Assembly (NCBI GenBank): GCA_041486385.1
Contig: JBGPLJ010000034.1
Coordinates: 1-18,691 of the forward strand
Source: JBGPLJ01 sp041486385
GTDB taxonomy: Bacteria; Pseudomonadota; Gammaproteobacteria; Steroidobacterales; Steroidobacteraceae
Direction of reading: 5' to 3'
Length of the DNA stretch: 18,691 nt
The stretch's first letter is position 1. The number at the start of each line of letters is the position of its first letter. The translations under genes and the position numbers were made by a program. Below, in pieces: positions 8,485 to 15,486 of this stretch. The notes under the pieces were generated by a model. It was given only the letters and a program-made list of their open reading frames with translations, was not told the origin of the DNA and searched no databases.

Positions 8485-8515
8485 CGTGGCTTCCATGAGT
8501 GATCAAAATAGAAAG

Positions 8516-8552
8516 CTATGCTTATTATCACCATAGGGCACTAACTGTGCAA
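8516..8552 (-). promoter_or_regulatory. marR-emrAB promoter with candidate MarR operator
   Basis: On the minus strand, -35 TTGCAC (8552-8547) and -10 GATAAT (8529-8524) are separated by 17 bp, a strong sigma-70 match. An inverted repeat, CTATG at 8516-8520 and CATAG at 8532-8536 with an 11-bp spacer, straddles the -10 box. That is where MarR-family repressors commonly bind. A plus-strand -10-like TATTAT at 8523-8528 overlaps the same bases, so one site could control both divergent units. Inference from sequence only. Confidence 0.55.
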
Positions 8553-8584
8553 TTCTTCCCGTGACTTGACTCAATGTGGCCGCC

Positions 8585-9070
8585 ATGAGGGTGTTATTCG
8601 TATGCCTCGGCAACATCTGCCGCTCGCCGACCGCTGAAGCGGTCTTTCGAAACGTAGTCGCGCAGGACGTGGACGGGCTTGCGATCGAAATCGATTCGGC
8701 CGGCACGCACGCCTATCACATCGGCGAGCCGCCGGATGCGCGTGCGCAAGCCGCCGCGCGCCGACGGGGCATTGATATGAGCGCGCTGCGGGCCCGTCAG
8801 GTGCATGCGAGCGACTTCGAGGAATTTGACCTGATCCTGGCGATGGACCGTGACAATCTTGCCGAGCTGAAGCGCCGTTGCCCCGAGCAGTTTCACGATC
8901 GGCTGCGTTTGCTGCTCGAGTATGCGGTGGTCACGGATCGCGAGGTTCCGGATCCGTACTACGGTGGCGAGGCGGGCTTTGAACAGGTGCTCGATCTCGT
9001 CGAGCAGGCGAGCCGCGGCCTGCTCGACGATCTGCGGCGCCGCCATGTGCCGTTGCGCCGCACACCGTGA
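8585..9070 (+). CDS. low-molecular-weight protein tyrosine phosphatase
   Basis: Encodes a 161-residue cytosolic phosphatase of the LMW-PTP/arsenate-reductase fold. The catalytic P-loop CLGNICRS begins at residue 7 (Cys7 nucleophile, Arg13). The general-acid motif DPYYGG follows near residue 124, in VPDPYYGG. In proteobacteria such enzymes often act on tyrosine kinases of polysaccharide export, but none is visible here. ATG 8585 gives MRVLFVCLGNICRSP, the family start; a GTG at 8576 would add three residues. It is divergent from marR and convergent with rne. In Pseudomonas, as I recall it, ptpA follows kdsB directly; here the efflux operon lies between. Confidence 0.93.
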   Translation: MRVLFVCLGNICRSPTAEAVFRNVVAQDVDGLAIEIDSAGTHAYHIGEPPDARAQAAARRRGIDMSALRARQVHASDFEEFDLILAMDRDNLAELKRRCPEQFHDRLRLLLEYAVVTDREVPDPYYGGEAGFEQVLDLVEQASRGLLDDLRRRHVPLRRTP

Positions 9071-9088
9071 ATCCATGGCGTGCGGCGC

Positions 9089-9122
9089 AGCTGCTATCCG
9101 ACTGCCCTGGTCGGAAGCAGCT
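9089..9122. terminator. hairpin between convergent ptp and rne
   Basis: AGCTGCT (9089-9095) pairs with AGCAGCT (9116-9122), and CCGA (9098-9101) with TCGG (9111-9114). This gives an 11-bp stem with a small internal loop and a 9-nt apical loop. It fills most of the 61-bp gap between two convergent stops, the place for a bidirectional terminator. No T-run follows on either strand, so an RNA 3'-end stabiliser is equally possible. Confidence 0.45.
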
Positions 9123-9131
9123 CAGTCCGGC

Positions 9132-11588
9132 TCAGTAGTCGTCGCGCCGCGGAGACGCATCCGTCGGGCTTGAGGACCAAACTACGCGCGGCTTCTGATC
9201 ACTTGAGGACGGCTCTGGTACGACCGGCGCTGGTGCCGGCGGCGGCGGGGGAGGCGCGAAAACGTGAGGGGCGTCGTCGCGCACGCTGTGGCCCTGCTGA
9301 GCGCCTTCCGAGCTGGCGGCGAATACGCTGCCCTGAGTGTTGCCCTGGACACTTCCCTGGGTATCCCCCTGGGTCTGGGTAAAGATGTTCTGCTGTCCCT
9401 CCGTCGACCGCGGTTCGCCGTCACCGGTCGGTGGCATGGGCCCGCGTCCATCTCGACGGCCCCCGCGGCCGCCGCGGCCGCCACGTCGGCGGCGAGGTCG
9501 CTGACCGCCGCGATCCCGGTCAAAGGTCCGCCCATCGGCGGACGGCCCGTGCTCGGGACTGGGCTCGCGGTTGACGGGAGGCTGAGCTTCCACGACTGGG
9601 ATCACGGGCGCCGGCCGTTCGCGCTCACGTTGCCGATCTCGCTGCGCGTCGAAATTCGGGTCACGCGGCGGGCGGTCGCTGCGGTCGGGGCGCCGGGAGT
9701 GACTTGGATGCCGGTGACGGTCGCCCAGCTGGCGATCTGGACGACCGCGCGAGTCATTGCGGTCGTGCCGGTGACTGTCCCGAGTACCGTCCCGATTGCG
9801 GTGGTCGTCGCGATCTCTGCGCGGCGGCCGCTGATCGCGCGCTGGCTCCGCGACCGGCGCAGTACCAGCGCCAAAGAGACCACGCCACAGGCGCACGAAG
9901 ATGCCGGGCTGCTCGACCTTGGCAGGGGCTGCGACCGGCTTTGCAACCGTCTCGACGATCGGCATGGGCGTTGTCGATGCCGCCAGCATGGGAACAACCG
10001 CTGGTTGACCCGCAGGTTTCTTGTCGCGCCCGTTGGCAGCTTCCAAGGCGGCTGCGGGTTCCGCCGGCGGCGTCGCCATCTGGTAGCTGACGCCCGCATT
10101 CTCGGTGAGCAGTGTTTCGTCGTCGCGCACGCGGCGGATCGTGTAATTCGGCGTCTGCATGTTCGCGTTCGGCACGAGCACGATATCGGCGCTGCCCTTC
10201 TTCTCGATGTTGGCGAGCGCCTCGCGTTTTTCGTTAACGAGAAAGGTCGCCACTTCGACCGGCATCTGCACGATGACGCGCGCCGTACGCTCCTTGCGAA
10301 CCTCTTCGCCAATGAGCCGCAGAATCGCGAGTGCCATTGATTCGACGCCACGAATGTTGCCCTGGCCCACGCAGCGCGGACACACGATGTGTGTTGACTC
10401 GCCGAGGCTCGGACGCAGCCGTTGACGCGACATCTCGAGCAAACCGAAGCGCGAAATCTTGCCGATCTGAATGCGCGCGCGGTCCTGCCGCACGGCATCG
10501 CGCAGCCGGTCTTCCACCGCGCGCTGATTGCGCTGCGACTCCATGTCGATGAAGTCGATTACGATGAGGCCGCCGATATCACGCAAGCGCAGCTGCCGCG
10601 CGACTTCGTCCGCAGCCTCCAGGTTGGTGTTGGTAGCGGTTGTCTCGATGTCGGCGCCACGTGTGGCGCGCGCCGAATTGATGTCGACCGAAACGAGAGC
10701 CTCGGTGTGATCGATGACAATGCCGCCGCCGGAAGGCAGATCGACCTTGTGAGAGTAGGCGGATTCGATCTGGCTCTCGATCTGATAGCGCGTGAAGAGC
10801 GGTACGTCGTCGTCGTATTTCTTGAGTTTGCGCAGCGAGTCGGCCGGCATGAAGCGCTGTACGTACTCCTGTGCCTTGGCAAAGACTTCCGCGTCATCGA
10901 CGAGAATTTCGCCGACGTCGTCTGAAAAGTAATCGCGCAGGCTGCGCGTAACCGCGTCACTTTCCTGATAGACGAGAAACGGTGCGGGGCGACCCTTGGC
11001 GGCGAGGTCAATCGAGTCCCAAACGCCACGCAGGTTGTTCAAGTCCCACTGCAGCTCTTCTGGTGTGCGGCCGACGCCGGCCGTGCGGATGATCGCCCCC
11101 ATGCCCTCGGGTATCACGAGCGATTCCATCGCTTCGCGCATCTGCTCGCGGTCCTCGCCTTCGATACGCCGCGAAACCCCGCCCGCGCGCGGGTTGTTCG
11201 GCATCAAGACAAGAAAGCGGCCGGCGAGGGAGATGAAGGTAGTGAGGGCAGCGCCCTTGTTGCCACGCTCTTCCTTCTCGACCTGGACCAGGACTTCCTG
11301 TCCTTCCTGCAGGAGTTCCTTGATGTTCATGCGCCCGCCCTGCGGCTGAGCGCGGAAGAACTCCTTGGAAACCTCCTTCAGCGGCAGAAAGCCGTGACGC
11401 GGAACGCCGTAATCCACAAAGCACGCTTCGAGACTCGGCTCGACGCGCGTGATACGGCCTTTGTAGATATTGGCTTTCTTCTGTTCCTTGGATGCGATCT
11501 CGATGGCGAGATCGTAAAGTTTTTGTCCGTCAACCAGTGCTACGCGCAACTCCTCTTCCTGAGTCGCGTTGATCAACATTCGTTTCAT
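9132..11588 (-). CDS. rne: ribonuclease E
   Basis: The 818-residue endoribonuclease that initiates mRNA decay and processes rRNA and tRNA, and scaffolds the degradosome at the inner membrane. The N-terminal catalytic half is fully recognisable: start MKRMLINATQEEELRVALVDG, S1 domain (about 38-120), DIN motif VSVDINSARATRG with catalytic Asp302, GLIVIDFIDM with Asp345, and the zinc link CPRC (Cys403, Cys406). These positions are one less than in E. coli. After about residue 505 the chain is low-complexity. GIFVRLWRGLFG at 562-573 resembles the membrane-targeting amphipathic helix. Arg/Asp/His-rich (585-660) and Arg/Gly-rich (697-716) segments follow, then a Gln/Gly repeat and a Pro-rich tail. 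It is shorter than E. coli RNase E (1061). Divergent from rluC. Confidence 0.97.
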   Translation of the reverse strand: MKRMLINATQEEELRVALVDGQKLYDLAIEIASKEQKKANIYKGRITRVEPSLEACFVDYGVPRHGFLPLKEVSKEFFRAQPQGGRMNIKELLQEGQEVLVQVEKEERGNKGAALTTFISLAGRFLVLMPNNPRAGGVSRRIEGEDREQMREAMESLVIPEGMGAIIRTAGVGRTPEELQWDLNNLRGVWDSIDLAAKGRPAPFLVYQESDAVTRSLRDYFSDDVGEILVDDAEVFAKAQEYVQRFMPADSLRKLKKYDDDVPLFTRYQIESQIESAYSHKVDLPSGGGIVIDHTEALVSVDINSARATRGADIETTATNTNLEAADEVARQLRLRDIGGLIVIDFIDMESQRNQRAVEDRLRDAVRQDRARIQIGKISRFGLLEMSRQRLRPSLGESTHIVCPRCVGQGNIRGVESMALAILRLIGEEVRKERTARVIVQMPVEVATFLVNEKREALANIEKKGSADIVLVPNANMQTPNYTIRRVRDDETLLTENAGVSYQMATPPAEPAAALEAANGRDKKPAGQPAVVPMLAASTTPMPIVETVAKPVAAPAKVEQPGIFVRLWRGLFGAGTAPVAEPARDQRPPRRDRDDHRNRDGTRDSHRHDRNDSRGRPDRQLGDRHRHPSHSRRPDRSDRPPRDPNFDAQRDRQRERERPAPVIPVVEAQPPVNREPSPEHGPSADGRTFDRDRGGQRPRRRRGGRGGRGGRRDGRGPMPPTGDGEPRSTEGQQNIFTQTQGDTQGSVQGNTQGSVFAASSEGAQQGHSVRDDAPHVFAPPPPPPAPAPVVPEPSSSDQKPRVVWSSSPTDASPRRDDY
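9324..9371 (-). repeat. in-frame tandem octapeptide repeat in the RNase E tail
   Basis: Residues 740-755 of RNase E are two adjacent copies of an eight-residue unit, QGDTQGSV then QGNTQGSV, differing at one position. The 24-nt units are diverged at synonymous sites. It lies in the disordered C-terminal region between the Arg/Gly-rich segment and the Pro-rich tail. Confidence 0.75.
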
Positions 11589-11940
11589 TTGTCCCTACTT
11601 CAAACAGGTGAGGGACCGCTGAGCAGCGAGCGTGCGGTGCTGGGTCGACAGGGAAGTTTTTCGGGGAGATGGGGGTCATCGAACCGAAAGTCGGGAAGCT
11701 TTGATGGCTGCCCGCTGGGTCATCCTGTGTTGTTCCTGTGCCGCAAGCCCGGAGACTTGCTCGTCTGCGGGCGCGGGCTCTCAAGGGCCTCTGCGCTCCG
11801 CTCAACGGCCGAGCGATGGTCTGGAGTTCCAGAACCAACTAACATGCGGCAATTCCAGCGTTTGCGCTGTCGGCGCCGCGAATCACCGGTCTCACCATTC
11901 GAACGAATTCGGGTCAGGGAGGCCGGGTCTGTAAAAACCG
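11589..11940 (-). promoter_or_regulatory. long 5' leader of rne with hairpins
   Basis: If the promoter just upstream is used, the rne mRNA has an untranslated leader of about 350 nt. It can form several hairpins: CAGCG/CGCTG with a 4-nt loop (11856-11869), GGT-CTGG/CCAGACC with a bulged base (11818-11836), and a strong stem GCCCG-AGAC/GTCT-CGGGC with one mismatch and a 6-nt loop (11747-11772). No convincing gene lies in this 410-bp gap. In E. coli, rne has a leader of about 360 nt whose hairpins let RNase E cleave and autoregulate its own mRNA; a similar role here is inference. Confidence 0.5.
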
Positions 11941-11946
11941 TCTGCG

Positions 11947-11976
11947 AATATACACCACACATTCCTGCCAAATCAA
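11947..11976 (-). promoter_or_regulatory. candidate rne promoter
   Basis: On the minus strand, -35 TTGATT (11976-11971) and -10 TATATT (11952-11947) are separated by 18 bp. Each matches the sigma-70 consensus well, and the predicted start is near 11940. The -35 lies only about 22 bp from the divergent rluC start codon, so the two genes share a compact control region. Confidence 0.5.
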
Positions 11977-11998
11977 TGAATTACATAGGTCGCGGACG

Positions 11999-12982
11999 AT
12001 GAACGTGCAGGCAGTGGCAGAACAGCGCACGCCGCAGGGTGTGCGCTACGTGGACATTTCCGCCGACGAAGCCGGCCAGCGTGTCGACAATTTTCTGCTG
12101 CGTGTGCTGAAGAATGTTCCGCGCAGCCGTGTTTACCGCCTCTTGCGCCGCGGTGAAGTGCGCATCGGCGGCAAACGCGCGAAGCCCGATCAGCGACTGC
12201 AAGCGGGTGATCGAGTGCGCTTGCCTCCCGTGCGCATGGATGGCGCGCCGATCCTGCCCGCGCTGCCGAGTTCGCAGCGGGAGCGCTTGCGGCACGCAGT
12301 CATTTCTGAAGACAAGAATCTCATTGTGATCGACAAGCCCGCGGGCATCGCTGTGCACGGCGGCAGCGGCGTGAGTCTCGGAGTGATCGAAGCTCTGCGT
12401 TTGGAGCGGCCGCGCGAGTCGCTCGAATTGGTGCACCGGCTCGATCGGGATACGAGCGGCTGCCTCCTTATTGCCCGCACGCGTAAGGCGCTGCGCGAAC
12501 TGCATGCGTTGATCCGCGATGGCGCCATGGAGAAGAAGTATCTCGCGCTGGTGCGCGGCTCGTGGCAGCTTGGCGAGAAGACAATCGACGTGCCGCTTGC
12601 GACCCATCACCGCAAGAGCGGCGAGCGTCATGTGCGCGCCGAGGCGCACGGCAAGGCGTCCGTCAGCGTGTTCAAGCCGGCGCAGTTCTTCGGCGCACGC
12701 GCCACCCTGATGGAAATCGATATTCACACGGGACGCACTCATCAGATCCGCGTTCATGCGCAGCACGCCGGCCACCCGGTCGCGGGCGACGAGAAATATG
12801 GCGACGCCGCCTTCAACGAGGAAATGCGCGGCTTCGGACTCGGCCGTCTCTTTCTCCATGCGCACTCGATTGCCTTTGAGTGGCCTGGATCGGGCACACC
12901 GGCGCACTTCAGTGCGCCCTTGAGCGACGATCTGAAGGCTGTGCTCAATGCCTTGCAGACGGGCCCACGTCGGCGCAAGTGA
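11999..12982 (+). CDS. rluC: 23S rRNA pseudouridine synthase RluC
   Basis: Encodes a 327-residue RluA-family enzyme. E. coli RluC converts U955, U2504 and U2580 of 23S rRNA to pseudouridine. An N-terminal S4 RNA-binding domain (about residues 27-80, GQRVDNFLLRVLKNVPRSRVYRLLRRGEVRI in part) precedes the catalytic domain. The latter carries VIDKPAGIAVHGG and the active-site motif HRLDRDTSG with Asp149, then GRTHQIRVHAQHAGHPVAGDEKYGD. Divergent from rne, as in E. coli, which supports RluC over RluD. No strong ribosome site is seen before the ATG. Its TGA is 3 bp from the convergent maf stop. Confidence 0.95.
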   Translation: MNVQAVAEQRTPQGVRYVDISADEAGQRVDNFLLRVLKNVPRSRVYRLLRRGEVRIGGKRAKPDQRLQAGDRVRLPPVRMDGAPILPALPSSQRERLRHAVISEDKNLIVIDKPAGIAVHGGSGVSLGVIEALRLERPRESLELVHRLDRDTSGCLLIARTRKALRELHALIRDGAMEKKYLALVRGSWQLGEKTIDVPLATHHRKSGERHVRAEAHGKASVSVFKPAQFFGARATLMEIDIHTGRTHQIRVHAQHAGHPVAGDEKYGDAAFNEEMRGFGLGRLFLHAHSIAFEWPGSGTPAHFSAPLSDDLKAVLNALQTGPRRRK

Positions 12983-12985
12983 TCG

Positions 12986-13582
12986 TCAGGGAATGTGAAA
13001 ACCGCAGCCGCGCAATGCGCCAGCCAGCCAGATCAGCGGCAATCCGATCAGAGCGGTCGGATCGCGCGACTCGATCGATTCAAACAGCGCGATCCCCAGA
13101 CCTTCGCACTTGAATCCGCCCGCGCAGTCGTAAGGTTGCTCGGCGTCGACGTAGCGCTCGATTTCCTCCGCCTTGAGCGCGCGAAAGCGCACGCGCGTGG
13201 TGTCGATATGCTGAAACGTCTCACGCGTCGACTGGCGTGTGACGCAGCACGCCGTCATGAATTCAATCGTGCGGCCGCTCGCGAAACGGAGCTGCTCGAT
13301 GCACGCCTCGCGCCCACCCGGCTTGCCTAGGACACGTTCGGCGCTTGCGGCCAGCTGGTCCGACCCGATGACCCAGGCGTCGGCGGCGTGCGCGGCGGCG
13401 GCGGCGGCCTTCTCCGCGGCCAGTCTCTGCGCGAGCGAGCGTGGTCCTTCGCCGGGTCGCGCGGACTCATCGACAGACGGGCTGATCATTCGGAACGGCA
13501 GTCGCAGTCGCTCCAGCAGTTCGCGGCGGTAGCGCGATCCGGACGCCAATACGAGCTCGGGTGCAGGCGTGGGCAGGGGCAT
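12986..13582 (-). CDS. Maf-like nucleotide pyrophosphatase, YceF subfamily
   Basis: Encodes a 198-residue Maf/HAM1-like house-cleaning pyrophosphatase. The E. coli YceF homologue prefers methylated GTP (m7GTP). Visible motifs are the N-terminal LVLASGSRYRRELLERL, the catalytic-aspartate loop IGSDQLA (a GSDQ signature typical of YceF rather than GADT of YhdE), GKPG, and the C-terminal DPTALIGLPL. The frame runs upstream to 13855, but that part overlaps yceD and its promoter. ATG 13582 gives the normal N-terminus. The gene is convergent with rluC (3-bp gap) and divergent from yceD, the same arrangement as E. coli yceF. Confidence 0.92.
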   Translation of the reverse strand: MPLPTPAPELVLASGSRYRRELLERLRLPFRMISPSVDESARPGEGPRSLAQRLAAEKAAAAAAHAADAWVIGSDQLAASAERVLGKPGGREACIEQLRFASGRTIEFMTACCVTRQSTRETFQHIDTTRVRFRALKAEEIERYVDAEQPYDCAGGFKCEGLGIALFESIESRDPTALIGLPLIWLAGALRGCGFHIP

Positions 13583-13636
13583 TGTTAGCAAAGGAAAAAC
13601 AAGGGTTTGCGTAGCTGGCGGTCCCGGCGAGTGTTT

Positions 13637-13665
13637 TTGACACCCCCGGGGGTCGTCACTATCAT
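13637..13665 (+). promoter_or_regulatory. strong sigma-70 promoter of yceD-rpmF-plsX-fabH
   Basis: TTGACA (13637-13642) is a perfect -35 and TATCAT (13660-13665) a five-of-six -10, with an ideal 17-bp spacer. The spacer begins with a perfect palindrome, CCCCC followed by GGGGG (13643-13652). The expected start point, about 13671-13673, lies only a few bases before the yceD ATG at 13675, implying a leaderless or nearly leaderless transcript. Confidence 0.75.
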
Positions 13666-13674
13666 ACCGCGCCC

Positions 13675-14220
13675 ATGTCTGGACCCCGGGCGGAACAAGT
13701 CGACGTTCAGCAGCTGGCCTCACAGGGCGGCACGATCGACAGAGAGTATCCGCTGTCAGATTTTCGACGCGTGCAAGAGCTGCTGCCCGCCATGGTCGGC
13801 ACGGAGCCGGCCGGTAATGAACTGCGCGCAGTGCGTGCACGATTCGACTTTGCACGTGAGGGTGGACGCGCGGTCGCTGAGGTGCGGGTGAAAGCGGAGT
13901 TGCCGCTCATTTGCCAGCGTTGCCTGCAACCGATGCTCTGGCCGGTGGACAGCATGGCAACGCTGGTTTTCGTTGCTGCGATTGAGGCGGGCGCGGAAGA
14001 GATCGACGGTCGCGACGTGTTCGAGGCGCCGGGTGGTCAGGTGGCCCTCGGCGCGGTGGTGGAGGAGGAGTTGCTGCTGGCATTGCCGCTCGTGGCGGCA
14101 CATGCAAGGCAGGGCGATTGTGCCGAGTTCGGGCGTGCCGGTGCGCGCTCGGCGCAGCCGGTGAGGACGGATGCTCAGCGACCGTTCGCCGAGCTCAGAG
14201 AGCTTCTCGGCAGAAAGTAA
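13675..14220 (+). CDS. yceD: YceD family (DUF177) large ribosomal RNA accumulation protein
   Basis: Encodes a 181-residue DUF177/YceD protein, a conserved partner of rpmF linked to 23S rRNA accumulation in bacteria and plants. The motif PLICQRCLQPM (Cys80, Cys83) and the acidic VVEEELLLALPLV segment match the family. A third cysteine is at 149 (GDCAEF), and the end RPFAELRELLGRK resembles E. coli YceD (173 residues). The ATG at 13675 is the only plausible start; the next in-frame Met is near residue 40. No ribosome-binding site is possible if transcription begins at the adjacent promoter. rpmF follows after 16 bp. Confidence 0.92.
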   Translation: MSGPRAEQVDVQQLASQGGTIDREYPLSDFRRVQELLPAMVGTEPAGNELRAVRARFDFAREGGRAVAEVRVKAELPLICQRCLQPMLWPVDSMATLVFVAAIEAGAEEIDGRDVFEAPGGQVALGAVVEEELLLALPLVAAHARQGDCAEFGRAGARSAQPVRTDAQRPFAELRELLGRK

Positions 14221-14236
14221 CTGGAGAGCAAGTTTC

Positions 14237-14431
14237 ATGGCAGTTCAGAAAAGCAGAAAGACACCGTCCAGGCGCGGCATGCATCGTTCGCACGACGGCT
14301 TGCGCACGCCGGCCTTGTCGGTCGATCCGCAATCCGGCGAGACGCACCTGCGCCATCGCATTACGCCGGACGGCTTCTACCGTGGGCGTAAGGTGATCGA
14401 CCGCAAGGTCGAAGAGCCCCAGGAAGGTTGA
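14237..14431 (+). CDS. rpmF: 50S ribosomal protein L32
   Basis: Encodes a 64-residue L32 of the large ribosomal subunit. MAVQKSRKTPSRRGMHRSHDGL and the later HLRHRITPDGFYRGRKVI are diagnostic. No cysteines are present, so this is the zinc-free form, as in E. coli (57 residues); the extra length is an acidic C-terminal tail. The ATG at 14237 is preceded by GGAG about 10 nt upstream. The frame is open upstream to 14171, but that part lies in yceD. Cotranscribed with yceD and plsX. Confidence 0.97.
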   Translation: MAVQKSRKTPSRRGMHRSHDGLRTPALSVDPQSGETHLRHRITPDGFYRGRKVIDRKVEEPQEG

Positions 14432-14440
14432 TCCATTCCG

Positions 14441-14457
14441 CGGTCCCTCAGGGACCG
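14441..14457 (+). promoter_or_regulatory. perfect hairpin between rpmF and plsX
   Basis: CGGTCCC (14441-14447) and GGGACCG (14451-14457) form a 7-bp GC-rich stem with a TCA loop. It starts 10 bp after the rpmF stop and ends 18 bp before the preferred plsX GTG. There is no T-run, so it is not a standard terminator. It could protect the rpmF 3' end or adjust plsX translation. Confidence 0.55.
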
Positions 14458-14475
14458 TCCACGAGCGGCTACGCC

Positions 14476-15486
14476 GTGGCCAAATCGTTCACCATCGCTG
14501 TAGACGCCATGGGCGGCGACCATGGCGTGGGCGTTTGCGTCCCCGCAGCGCTCGACGCTCTTGAGTGTCTGCCGCAGCTCGAAGTCATGCTGGTCGGCGA
14601 ACCGGAAGCACTCCGCCGGACGCTCGGCGACTCCGCGAATCGATTCAACGGGCGCCTGCATGTGGTGCCCGCTTCGCAGGTCGTGGCCATGCACGAGCAT
14701 CCGCGCGATGCGGTCCGCCACAAGAAGGACTCATCGATGCGGGTCGCCATCGATCAGGTCAAGAGTGGCCGTGCGCAGGCCTGCGTGAGCGCCGGCAACA
14801 CCGGCGCACTGATGGCCACGGCGCATTTCGTGCTGAAGACGCTGCCGGGAATCGAACGCGCCGCGATCATGTCGGTGATTCCTGCCGAGGGTGGGCACAC
14901 CCACATGCTGGACCTTGGCGCGAATGCCGGGGCGACCGCTGTGCAGCTGCTGCAGTTCGGAGTCATGGGAAGCATTGTCGCTGGCGAGCTCACGCACCTT
15001 CCCCGTCCGCGGGTGGGCCTCCTGAACATCGGGGCCGAAGACATCAAGGGACACGAGATCGTGCAAGCGGCCCATCGACTGCTGCAGGCGAGCGGCCTCA
15101 ACTACATCGGATTCATCGAAGGCACCGATATCTTCAGCGGCAAGGTGGACGTCGTGGTCACCGACGGTTTCACGGGCAACGTCGCGCTGAAATCGATGGA
15201 AGGGATCGCCGGCCTCATCAGTCTCGCGATGAAGCAGGAATTCTCGCGCAACGTCGGGCGCAAGCTCATGGGTTTGTGCGCCCGGCCGGCGCTGATGGCC
15301 GTGCGCGAGCGCTTCGACCCGCGCCGCTATAACGGCGCCAGCATGGTCGGACTCGCCGGCATTGTGATAAAAAGTCACGGTGGCGCGGACCAGATAGCCT
15401 TTACGCAGGCGATCAGAACCGCGGTCCGCGAAGCGGAGCAGGACGTGCCGAGACGAATTGTCGAAGTGTTGAGGGCCCAAAATTGA
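14476..15486 (+). CDS. plsX: phosphate acyltransferase PlsX
   Basis: Converts acyl-ACP and phosphate to acyl-phosphate, feeding PlsY in phospholipid synthesis; a peripheral inner-membrane enzyme. From GTG 14476 the product is 336 residues (E. coli 356) starting MAKSFTIAVDAMGGDHG, the usual family N-terminus. Other signatures are SAGNTGALMATAHFVL, DLGANAG, LLNIGAEDIKGHEIV, FIEGTDIFSGKVDVVVTDGFTGNVALK and NGASMVGLAGIVIKSHG. An upstream TTG at 14428 overlaps the rpmF stop and would add 16 residues, but it has no properly spaced ribosome site and would place a hairpin in coding sequence. The stop TGA abuts the fabH ATG. Confidence 0.95.
   Translation: MAKSFTIAVDAMGGDHGVGVCVPAALDALECLPQLEVMLVGEPEALRRTLGDSANRFNGRLHVVPASQVVAMHEHPRDAVRHKKDSSMRVAIDQVKSGRAQACVSAGNTGALMATAHFVLKTLPGIERAAIMSVIPAEGGHTHMLDLGANAGATAVQLLQFGVMGSIVAGELTHLPRPRVGLLNIGAEDIKGHEIVQAAHRLLQASGLNYIGFIEGTDIFSGKVDVVVTDGFTGNVALKSMEGIAGLISLAMKQEFSRNVGRKLMGLCARPALMAVRERFDPRRYNGASMVGLAGIVIKSHGGADQIAFTQAIRTAVREAEQDVPRRIVEVLRAQN

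Noticed and set aside
9264..10340. 358-codon plus-strand frame within rne
   Set aside because: Antisense to the low-complexity RNase E tail; the RNase E frame continues without break and the opposite product is Arg/Ala/Val repeats without a domain.
11394..12002. 202-codon plus-strand frame across the rne start and leader
   Set aside because: It runs antisense through the rne N-terminus and its promoter, ends at the rluC start and has no protein-like motif.
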